Of a stretch of DNA of 14,082 bases, positions 6,999-12,966 are shown one piece after another; positions within the stretch are counted from its first letter, which is position 1, and every line of letters begins with the position of its first letter. The position numbers and the translations under genes were made by a program. The notes under the pieces were generated by a model, which worked only from the letters and a program-made list of their open reading frames with translations, made no database searches and was not told the DNA's origin. Source of the DNA: an uncultured Leucobacter sp. (GTDB lineage: Bacteria; Actinomycetota; Actinomycetes; Actinomycetales; Microbacteriaceae); contig CAMFIY010000033.1 of the NCBI GenBank assembly GCA_945952575.1, positions 1 through 14,082 of the forward strand, read 5' to 3'.

Positions 6999-8301
6999 GC
7001 CGCACCGCTGGGGGCCGAACTGCTGCCGGGTCCGCGACGCCCGCGTCCGGGGCGGCGGACGGCTCCGACCGGCTCGGCCCGTTCGACGGATCCGTCCGAC
7101 CCGACAGCCCGATGGCGCGCCAGCGCTCGGGCACCTCGGTGCCGGGCCGTCGGCTCTGGGCGAGCAGCATCCCGCCACCGCCGAGCCGCGCCAGGCCGGC
7201 GCACAACTGCGCGGTGATCGATCCGGTCACGACGACGTGCGGTGGTGCGGCGTGCCGGAACCCCGAGCCCTGCGGATCCCACAGCTCGGACTCCGGGCCT
7301 GCGGCCATGCGCGCGTATGCCAGCTCGCGCAGCACCTCGCCCTCGGTCTTGCAGCGCAACGGGCGCTCGCCGCCGAGCTGCAGGCGCACCGAGAAGCCCT
7401 GCCGGATCCACCTGAGCGCCAGCGTCGCCGTCGCCGAGACGGCCAGCTCGAACGCCTCGGTCCCGGTGCTCTCGCCCGCGCCCGCCCGAGGCCTGCCGGC
7501 CGGATCGCCGTTGCCGACCGGGTATGCTCCCGCCGTCGTCACCAGCAGCACGGCGCGCTCGGGCGCATCGGCCGTCTCGTGCAGGTTGACCAGCAGCTCG
7601 CCCTGCCGGGCGCTCTGCTTCCAGTGGATCTGGCGCCGCGGATCTCCGCTGCGGTATTCGCGCACGGCGCCCGCGGGCGATCCGCTGTCGAGCAGGGAGA
7701 CCGGGCGGGTCGACAGGTCCTCGGCCCCGGCGGCGGGCTGCAGCTCGTCGGCGCGCTCGGCGAGTCCGCCGAGGAGCCGGGGCAGGACCAGCAGGTCGAC
7801 CGTGCTCCTGGCGGCATCCGCCCTGCCCGCCGACATGCGCACGCGCCGGACGGCGAGGCCGAGCGGGTCGAGCAGCTGCACCGCGACGATGCCGACCCGT
7901 ACCCGGCCGCGCCCGGTCGCCTCCCAGTCCACCCGCGAGATCTCCGGATCATCCGGTTCCAGCACCCGCACCGCGTCTCCCGCCGCCCAGACCAGGCGGA
8001 ACGAGCCGGCCAGACCGAGCCCCGGGGCGATCGTCGCGGTGAGCGCGACCGTGTCGCCGCGGGCGGGCGTCGGGTTGGCGGTCGTGACCCGGATGTCGAC
8101 GCGCGCCAGGATCCCGCGCACCACCGCCCCGACCAGCGCGAGCAGCAGGAGCGCGAGCAGCAGCGCGATGAGATACCAGAGGTCGCGCAGGCCGACGCCG
8201 AACCAGGCCAGCCACAGCGCGAAGGCGGAGCCGAGCACACTCCAGCCCCGCCGCGTCAGCCAGACGGGCATCGCGGCTGCCGGAGCGGGCGAGAGCGCCA
8301 T
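6991..8301 (-). CDS. DUF58 domain-containing membrane protein
   Basis: A 436-residue protein. Two adjacent hydrophobic helices near the N-terminus (about 20-37 and 41-62) anchor it in the membrane. A beta-rich segment (about 66-200) follows, then the diagnostic DUF58 block VREYRSGDPRRQIHWKQSAR (213-232). After it comes a VWA-like fold (AVLLVTTAGAY, 250-260), which lacks a clear complete MIDAS motif. The C-terminal 40 residues are Pro/Ser/Ala-rich and probably disordered. DUF58 proteins are regularly encoded directly after MoxR ATPases and before transglutaminase-like proteins, and are assumed to work with them at the envelope; biochemical function is not established. The ATG at 8301 follows the MoxR stop by 2 nt (TGAGCATG), so translational coupling is likely. 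A second in-frame Met at residue 11 is an alternative start. Confidence 0.9.
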   Translation of the reverse strand: MALSPAPAAAMPVWLTRRGWSVLGSAFALWLAWFGVGLRDLWYLIALLLALLLLALVGAVVRGILARVDIRVTTANPTPARGDTVALTATIAPGLGLAGSFRLVWAAGDAVRVLEPDDPEISRVDWEATGRGRVRVGIVAVQLLDPLGLAVRRVRMSAGRADAARSTVDLLVLPRLLGGLAERADELQPAAGAEDLSTRPVSLLDSGSPAGAVREYRSGDPRRQIHWKQSARQGELLVNLHETADAPERAVLLVTTAGAYPVGNGDPAGRPRAGAGESTGTEAFELAVSATATLALRWIRQGFSVRLQLGGERPLRCKTEGEVLRELAYARMAAGPESELWDPQGSGFRHAAPPHVVVTGSITAQLCAGLARLGGGGMLLAQSRRPGTEVPERWRAIGLSGRTDPSNGPSRSEPSAAPDAGVADPAAVRPPAVRHG

Positions 8302-8303
8302 GC

Positions 8304-9356
8304 TCAGCCCACTGGCGTCCGCGCCACGACCTCGGCGACCGCGCTGCTCGCGGCCAGGTACGCCTCCCGCATGGTGGCGAAGTGGCCGAGCGGGGCGAGA
8401 CGATGGGGCAGCACGGCGCCGGCGAGGGAGGCCACGTCGTCCGGCGTGACGAAGCCGCGGCCGCGGATCGCTGCACGGGATCGGGCCATGCGCGCGAGAT
8501 GGAGGGTCGCGCGCGGGCTGCCGCCGAGCGAGATGCCCGTGTGCTCGCGGGTGCCCGCGACGATGGCCACGAGGTAGCGGGCGACCACGTCCGAGAGATG
8601 CACCCGGGACACGGTGCGCTGGGCGGCGAGGACGTCCTCGATGCGCGCCACCGCGGTGACCGACTGAGCCGGATCGGAGGCCTCGCGGGCCGCGAGCATC
8701 GCGATCTCGGCCTCCGCATCCGGGTAGCCGAGCGAGATCCGCGTCATGAACCGGTCGCGCTGCGCCTCGGGCAGAGGGAAGGTGCCCTCCATGTCCTGCG
8801 GATTCTGGGTGGCGATGACGATGAAGAGCTCGGGCAGCGCACGGGTGTGCCCGTCGACCGTGACCGATCCCTCGCCCATCGCCTCGAGCAGCGCGGATTG
8901 GGTCTTCGGCGTGGCGCGATTGACCTCGTCGCCGATGGCGATGTTCGTGAAGATCGGACCGGGGTGGAACTGGAAGGCGTGCCGCTCCTGGTCGAAGATC
9001 GAGAGCCCGGTCACGTCGGTCGGCAGCATGTCGGAGGTGAACTGGATCCGCTGCACCTGCGCGTCGATCGAGCGCGCGAGGGCGGTGGCGAGGGTCGTCT
9101 TGCCGACGCCCGGAACGTCTTCGAGCAGCAGGTGGCCGCCGGCCAGCAGGGTCGTGACGGTCGCTTCGATCGCCTCGGGCTTGCCGTTCAGCACCCGGCC
9201 CAGGGAGCGCGCGATACGACGGGCCAGCGCGTCGACCTCGCCGAGCTCCGCATCGTTCGCGGCCTGCCCGGCCGGCGCCGCGGCGCTGCCGCTCGCGTCG
9301 GCGTCGACCTCGCCCTCGGCGCCGAGTGCGAGGTCCGACAGCAGATCATCCGGCAT
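8304..9356 (-). CDS. MoxR-family AAA+ ATPase
   Basis: A 350-residue cytoplasmic ATPase. After a low-complexity, acidic/Ala-rich N-terminus of about 40 residues comes a full AAA_3 module. It has P-loop VPGVGKTT (81-88), Walker B AIGDEVNRA (140-148; D143 and E144), sensor 1 in IATQNP (Asn185), the QRDRF stretch (199-203) with the usual arginine positions, and sensor 2 in GGSPRA (Arg282). A helical lid (AAA_lid_2 type) follows to the C-terminus. MoxR proteins are regarded as chaperone-like ATPases that activate or assemble partners encoded next to them, here the DUF58 protein and the transglutaminase. First gene of a three-gene minus-strand operon, with a promoter just upstream and an apparently leaderless ATG at 9356. 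An internal later start is possible because the N-terminal 40 residues are not conserved in type. Confidence 0.93.
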   Translation of the reverse strand: MPDDLLSDLALGAEGEVDADASGSAAAPAGQAANDAELGEVDALARRIARSLGRVLNGKPEAIEATVTTLLAGGHLLLEDVPGVGKTTLATALARSIDAQVQRIQFTSDMLPTDVTGLSIFDQERHAFQFHPGPIFTNIAIGDEVNRATPKTQSALLEAMGEGSVTVDGHTRALPELFIVIATQNPQDMEGTFPLPEAQRDRFMTRISLGYPDAEAEIAMLAAREASDPAQSVTAVARIEDVLAAQRTVSRVHLSDVVARYLVAIVAGTREHTGISLGGSPRATLHLARMARSRAAIRGRGFVTPDDVASLAGAVLPHRLAPLGHFATMREAYLAASSAVAEVVARTPVG

Positions 9357-9363
9357 ACCTCAC

Positions 9364-9393
9364 ACCATACGGGGCGTTCCTGTGGGCCGACAA
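9364..9393 (-). promoter_or_regulatory. Promoter of the MoxR-DUF58-transglutaminase operon
   Basis: Read on the minus strand: -35 TTGTCG (9393-9388), an 18-bp spacer, -10 TATGGT (9369-9364), then 7 nt to the ATG at 9356. Initiation would fall at the start codon, giving a leaderless mRNA. This is one of the two best-formed promoters in the window. Both boxes lie between the gntR terminator hairpin and the first codon. Confidence 0.6.
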
Positions 9394-9405
9394 TGAGTCC
9401 GGTGC

Positions 9406-9444
9406 GACGGCCGGAACGGCTCCCGCGCGACGTTCCGCGCCGTC
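9406..9444 (-). terminator. Terminator hairpin at the gntR stop codon
   Basis: GACGGCCGGAACG (9406-9418) pairs with CGTTCCGCGCCGTC (9431-9444) with a single bulged base and a 12-nt loop. The stem overlaps the gntR stop (9445-9443) and is followed, in the minus direction, by the MoxR promoter. It would insulate the operon from gntR transcription. No U-run is present. Confidence 0.55.
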
Positions 9445-10204
9445 AGGCGACCGGAGTCGGGATCTCCCCGCTCGGCAGGCCCGCGGACGCGTCCATGCGG
9501 TCGACGGTGTCGTGAGGGCTCGGGACCCGCACGTAGCCGTCGGCCGGCGGGCTGTCCATGTGCGTGTGCAGCGTCTTGGTGAAGAGGTCGTCGTCGCCGA
9601 TGCGGAGCGCCTCGAGAAGCGCGCGGTGCTCGGTCAGATTGCGTTCGGAGCGCGCCACGAGCTCATCGCCCATGTGGAAGAGCATGTGCCGCTGACGATC
9701 GGCGAGCCGGTCGCTGAGCTCGAGCATGACCGAGTTGCCGCTCGCCTCGACGAACGCACGGTGGAAGGCCACCAGAAGATCGATGAGCCGGCGCAGATCC
9801 CGATCCGCGGTCGCCTGCTCCTGCTCGTCGAGCAGACCGCTCAGCCGCTCGGCGAGCTCAGCCTTCCGCGCCGGTGAGGTGCGGTGGATCGCCGCCGCCT
9901 CGAGGATGAATCGCGCATCGATCAGATCGCCGACCATCCGCTCGCTCATGCCGCGGACCAGCGCGCCGCGCTTCGGATAGATGGTGATCCACTGCTCATC
10001 CTGCAGCCGCGCGAGAGCGGCACGGATGGGGGTGCGGCTCAGATTCAGCTCGGCTCCGAGCACGCCCTCGCTGAGCATCTCACCGGTCCGCAGGCGCCCC
10101 TCGAGGATCCCGGTGCGGATATGCGAGTACGCGCGCTGGGTCGCCGACTCTTCGTCTCCGGCCACAAGAGGCAGGCGGTCCCCAGACCCGCTCTGGTTGG
10201 TCAT
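9443..10204 (-). CDS. GntR-family transcriptional regulator, FCD (FadR) subfamily
   Basis: A 253-residue DNA-binding regulator from the start chosen here. The winged helix-turn-helix occupies about 23-82, with RAYSHIRTGILEGRL, then LGAELNLSRTPIRAALARLQ (recognition region) and the wing ITIYPKRGALV. The FCD ligand-binding helical domain (about 93-216) contains FHRAFVEASGN (His148), EHRALLEAL (His193) and HTHMD (His215). The acidic residue usually found four before the first His (D-x-x-F-H) is Leu144. Members usually sense small carboxylates, often with a bound metal, and regulate adjacent genes. The effector here is unknown. An upstream ATG at 10285 has an RBS-like AAGGGGGG and a good promoter. 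The 27 extra codons, however, are much richer in A/T third positions (9 of 27) than the rest of the window, so 10204 is preferred with limited confidence. Divergent from the PerM-like gene. Confidence 0.85.
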   Translation of the reverse strand: MTNQSGSGDRLPLVAGDEESATQRAYSHIRTGILEGRLRTGEMLSEGVLGAELNLSRTPIRAALARLQDEQWITIYPKRGALVRGMSERMVGDLIDARFILEAAAIHRTSPARKAELAERLSGLLDEQEQATADRDLRRLIDLLVAFHRAFVEASGNSVMLELSDRLADRQRHMLFHMGDELVARSERNLTEHRALLEALRIGDDDLFTKTLHTHMDSPPADGYVRVPSPHDTVDRMDASAGLPSGEIPTPVA

Positions 10205-10303
10205 TCCCACAGTATCCACCCTCGTAAAAGCGCCCGGCGCGCGCGCCACGCGATAAGACTCGAAGGCGCAACAATAGCGCCCCATCAGGACCCCCCTTCT
10301 CGG

Positions 10304-10333
10304 ATATTAGCAGTGCGAGCGGTGATCCGACAG
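10304..10333 (-). promoter_or_regulatory. Promoter reading toward gntR
   Basis: CTGTCG (10333-10328) and TAATAT (10309-10304) are separated by 18 bp on the minus strand, the same geometry and a very similar -35 box as the MoxR operon promoter. Transcription would start near 10297, just before AAGGGGGG and the ATG at 10285, or about 93 nt upstream of the ATG at 10204. Confidence 0.55.
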
Positions 10334-10507
10334 CGATGGGGCGCGGCCCGCACGCCGTCACCCGGTGCACGCCGTCGCACTCGCGGCGGACCCCGCGTTC
10401 GGCTCGGCCGACGGTTCGCGGAGCCTACGGCGAGCCGCGACCGTTCTCCGGGTGCGAAGTGCTGCACTGAGGGGAGAGGGGATCGGCGTGCTCGGGGCAT
10501 TCGACGG

Positions 10508-10513
10508 AAGGAG
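10508..10513 (+). promoter_or_regulatory. Ribosome binding site of the AI-2E/PerM-like gene
   Basis: AAGGAG lies 5 nt (ACGGC) before the GTG at 10519, a consensus Shine-Dalgarno at ideal distance, which fixes this GTG as the start. Confidence 0.75.
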
Positions 10514-10518
10514 ACGGC

Positions 10519-11667
10519 GTGCGCATACAGTTCGGCGGGGCGAGGCGCCCGCAAGACGAGTCGACGCGGGTCAGCGGAGCGGACAGCGGGACGTCCCTGC
10601 TCGTCCGCGGCACGACGACGCGGATCCGGCCCTTCAGCTTCGGTCTCGTCGGCACGCTCGGCGTGATGGTCGCGCTGCTCATCGGCGCGATCGTCGGGCA
10701 GCTCGCGACGGTGCTCATCTACATCGGCGTCGCGCTGTTCCTCGCGCTCGGCCTGGACCCGATCGTGAGGTTCATCGAGCGCAAGCTGCCCCGTCCCGCC
10801 GCGGTCACCATCGTCGTGGTCGTCGTCGTGCTCGTGTTCGCCGGCATCGTGCTCGCGATCATCCCGATTCTCGTGCAGCAAGTGGCGAATCTGGTGCGCG
10901 ATGCGCCGAGCATCGTCGAGGATGTGACGCGGAGCGACTGGTTCCACCAGCTGACCGCGCAGTACCGCGACACGTTCGACAAGGCCGCGCAGGGCGTGCT
11001 CACGTTCCTGCAGGATCCGAGCAACCTCACCCAGATCGGCGGCGGCCTGCTCGCGGTGGGCGCCGGCATCGCGGGCGGGATCACGGGCGTCACGATCGTC
11101 CTGATCCTGACCCTCTACTTCATGGCATCGCTGCGCTCGATGAAGCGGGTCGCCGCACGGTTCGTGCCGGCCTACCAGCGCAAGCGCTTCACCGAACTGC
11201 TCGAGGACGTCTCCGGCGCCGTCGGCCGATACGTGATCGGGCAGGTCAGCCTCGCCCTGATCAACGGCGTGCTCAGCCTCGTCTTCCTCAGCATCGTCGG
11301 CGCGCCGATGCCCGCACTGCTCGCCCTGATAGCGTTCGTGGGCTCGCTGATCCCGCTCGTCGGCACGCTGAGCGGGGCCATCATCAACTCGCTCATCAGC
11401 CTGTTCGCGTCGCCGCTGACCGCGCTCGTCACGCTGATCTACTACCTCGTCTACATGCAGGTCGAGGCGTACATCCTGAGCCCGCGGATCATGAGCAAGG
11501 CGGTGGCGGTGCCGGGCGCGGTCGTGGTGATCGCCGCCGTGGGCGGCGGTGCGCTGGGCGGGATCCTCGGTGCACTGGTCGCGATCCCGATCGCGGCGAG
11601 CGGGATCATCATCATCCAGAAGGTGCTGTTCCCCGCGCAGGATGCGAAGACCGAGCCTCCGCGATAG
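10519..11667 (+). CDS. AI-2E/PerM-family transporter
   Basis: A 382-residue membrane protein of the AI-2E exporter/PerM family (the name comes from TqsA-like autoinducer-2 exporters, but members also act as ion antiporters or have unknown substrates). After a hydrophilic N-terminal tail of about 38 residues come TM segments at about 42-60, 62-80 and 94-116. A soluble loop of roughly 60 residues (about 118-178) follows, characteristic of the family. The membrane half (about 185-203, 236-310, 330-367) carries the family signatures: LIPLVGTLSGAI (277-288), QVEAYILSPRIMSK (314-327; Glu316, Pro322) and GALGGILGALVAIPI (344-358). GTG 10519 is chosen for the AAGGAG at 5 nt. It lies divergent from the GntR/FCD gene and may be its target, which is inference. 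It converges on the serine hydrolase gene, with a 96-bp gap in which only a weak 5-bp stem was seen. Confidence 0.9.
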   Translation: MRIQFGGARRPQDESTRVSGADSGTSLLVRGTTTRIRPFSFGLVGTLGVMVALLIGAIVGQLATVLIYIGVALFLALGLDPIVRFIERKLPRPAAVTIVVVVVVLVFAGIVLAIIPILVQQVANLVRDAPSIVEDVTRSDWFHQLTAQYRDTFDKAAQGVLTFLQDPSNLTQIGGGLLAVGAGIAGGITGVTIVLILTLYFMASLRSMKRVAARFVPAYQRKRFTELLEDVSGAVGRYVIGQVSLALINGVLSLVFLSIVGAPMPALLALIAFVGSLIPLVGTLSGAIINSLISLFASPLTALVTLIYYLVYMQVEAYILSPRIMSKAVAVPGAVVVIAAVGGGALGGILGALVAIPIAASGIIIIQKVLFPAQDAKTEPPR

Positions 11668-11763
11668 CGGTCCCAGCGACACGAGACATCGACCGGCGGG
11701 CGTATCGGTCCGCACCGGCCGGCCGCGACCCCCGCGGATCGGGGCGATCGACCGTCGGCGTGC

Positions 11764-12903
11764 TCAGCCGGCGCGCAGCGACGCCTCGACGAGCTCGGCG
11801 AGTTCGTCCACGCGCTCGTGCGTGCCGAGGCCGCGCGTGACGTAGGCCATCGCGTAGTCGTACTCGCCCGAGTACCACGCCGAGCTGCCGCCGATCCCGC
11901 CCATACCGATGTCGGCGCCGTCGACCCGCATCCCGAGCGCCCAGTCCACCTCACCGGAGAAGGCGTCGATCGTGGTGCCCTGGCCCGTCGCCGCTTCGCG
12001 GACGAGCGCTCCGCCGAGACGCGCGCTCAGTTCGCCGCCGTCTGCGCGACCGGTGCCGCGATTCGGTTCGCCGCCGCCCAGCGAGCGGCCGAGGTCGTCG
12101 TACCAGCGAGCGAGCGACACCGCATCGGTGTGCAGACCGATCGCCGGGAAGCTCGCGCGGCGCCATTCGGGTCGGTTCAGCGCTGAGGGATCCAGCGCCT
12201 CGCGCGGTCGGGTGAGTGCGCGCACGGCGGGATCCGTGGTCAGGAAGGGCGCCACCCAATCGGGATCGACGAGCTCGAGCTCGGCGACGCGGGCCAGCTC
12301 GGGCTCGGGCACCCCGAAGCGGAAGGTCGCGCCGACGAGGCCGCCCAGCTCGACGGCGATCTCCGCCACGCTCGGGGCGCCGGCCGCGCGCAGCGCCCCG
12401 TCGATGAGGTGCCCGTAGCTGGTCGCGTGCTCGACCGAGCCGAAGCCCTCGGGGAACTCGGGCTCGAGCGCGGCCAGGCTCGCGATCATGGCGTCGTAGT
12501 CGAGCGGGTCGATGCCGGCCGCCTCGCCACCGGGTTCCGGGAACGCGAACTTGCCGGCGCGGTGCGCGAGCAGCCGGCGCAGCGTTGTGGGCCGTTCGGG
12601 GTCGTCGCGGTACTCGCGCCAGTGCCGCGTGATCGGCTCGTCGAGCCCGAGCGCTCCGTCGGCGACCGCCGCGAGCGCGGCCGCTGCCGCGATGGCCTTG
12701 CCGGTCGAGAAGACCTGCACCAGGGTGCGCGCCTCCCACGCTCGCCCGGCGGAGTCGGCCGTCCCGCCGCGTGCGACGAGGAGCGGCTCGCCGCCGCGGT
12801 AGACGGCGACTTCGCCGCCGAGCTCGCGACCGTCGGCGATCATCCGCGCGAAGGCCTCGGCGACGGGCTCCATTCCGGGTGCGACGAAGGAAGAATCAGG
12901 CAT
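11764..12903 (-). CDS. Serine beta-lactamase-like hydrolase (class C / esterase EstB type)
   Basis: A 379-residue protein of the beta-lactamase/transpeptidase-like fold. The SxxK motif is STGK (66-69; Ser66 nucleophile, Lys69), in the usual context VQVFSTGKAIAA. LLAHRAGK (111-118) matches the LLSHTSG landmark of the family. The YxN-like motif is Y163-G-H (TSYGHLIDG). The C-terminal KTG/HxG-like position is GGIGGSSAWYS (335-345), where small relatives have GxxGG. No signal peptide is visible, so it is probably cytoplasmic and more likely an esterase, amidase or peptidase than a true beta-lactamase. The ATG at 12903 is preferred over one three codons upstream (12912), because a TAGCAT box ends 7 nt before it, consistent with a leaderless mRNA. 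Divergent from the amidase gene. Confidence 0.88.
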   Translation of the reverse strand: MPDSSFVAPGMEPVAEAFARMIADGRELGGEVAVYRGGEPLLVARGGTADSAGRAWEARTLVQVFSTGKAIAAAAALAAVADGALGLDEPITRHWREYRDDPERPTTLRRLLAHRAGKFAFPEPGGEAAGIDPLDYDAMIASLAALEPEFPEGFGSVEHATSYGHLIDGALRAAGAPSVAEIAVELGGLVGATFRFGVPEPELARVAELELVDPDWVAPFLTTDPAVRALTRPREALDPSALNRPEWRRASFPAIGLHTDAVSLARWYDDLGRSLGGGEPNRGTGRADGGELSARLGGALVREAATGQGTTIDAFSGEVDWALGMRVDGADIGMGGIGGSSAWYSGEYDYAMAYVTRGLGTHERVDELAELVEASLRAG

Positions 12904-12910
12904 GAGGATC

Positions 12911-12916
12911 ATGCTA
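12911..12916 (-). promoter_or_regulatory. Probable -10 box of the serine hydrolase gene
   Basis: On the minus strand TAGCAT (12916-12911) is followed by GATCCTC and then the ATG at 12903, the spacing of a leaderless transcript. It overlaps the place where the -35 contacts of the opposing amidase promoter would fall. Confidence 0.5.
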
Positions 12917-12931
12917 ATTCCGACAGCGGAC

Positions 12932-12937
12932 TAGGTT
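12932..12937 (+). promoter_or_regulatory. Probable -10 box of the amidase gene
   Basis: TAGGTT (12932-12937), in the same CTAGGTTG context as the ABC-F promoter. Transcription would start near 12944, giving a leader of about 22 nt that contains the ribosome binding site. No recognisable -35 box: that position is occupied by the hydrolase -10 box. Confidence 0.5.
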
Positions 12938-12953
12938 GGTAACTCTCGCGGCA

Positions 12954-12961
12954 GGAAGGGG
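12954..12961 (+). promoter_or_regulatory. Ribosome binding site of the amidase gene
   Basis: GGAAGGGG lies 5 nt (CATCC) before the ATG at 12967, a strong Shine-Dalgarno at standard spacing that fixes the start. This gene is therefore leadered, unlike its divergent neighbour. Confidence 0.7.
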
Positions 12962-12966
12962 CATCC

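Larger units (their letters stand above)
10205..10518. promoter_or_regulatory. gntR / AI-2E permease intergenic region
   Basis: This divergent spacer of 314 bp (233 bp if gntR starts at 10285) is more A/T-rich near gntR than the neighbouring genes. On the minus strand it holds CTGTCG (10333-10328), an 18-bp spacer and TAATAT (10309-10304), a good promoter reading toward gntR. A second -10-like GATACT (10216-10211) sits 6 nt before the ATG at 10204. On the plus strand a near-palindrome AGTGCTGCACT lies around 10458-10468. A 10-bp direct repeat GCACGCCGTC occurs at 10350-10359 and 10367-10376. No clear plus-strand -10 box for the permease was found. No convincing FCD-type operator palindrome was identified. 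Confidence 0.4.

Noticed and set aside
6999..7178. Sixty-codon N-terminal extension of the transglutaminase gene
   Set aside because: It would overlap the DUF58 coding region by almost 190 bp and is low-complexity. The ATG at 6998 overlapping the DUF58 stop is the natural coupled start.
10350..10376. Direct repeat GCACGCCGTC (two copies 17 bp apart) in the gntR/PerM-like spacer
   Set aside because: Only 10 bp in GC-rich DNA and not palindromic; insufficient to call an operator.
11730..11744. CCCCG/CGGGG mini-hairpin between the PerM-like and serine hydrolase genes
   Set aside because: Only 5 bp and does not extend; too weak to call a terminator in such GC-rich DNA.
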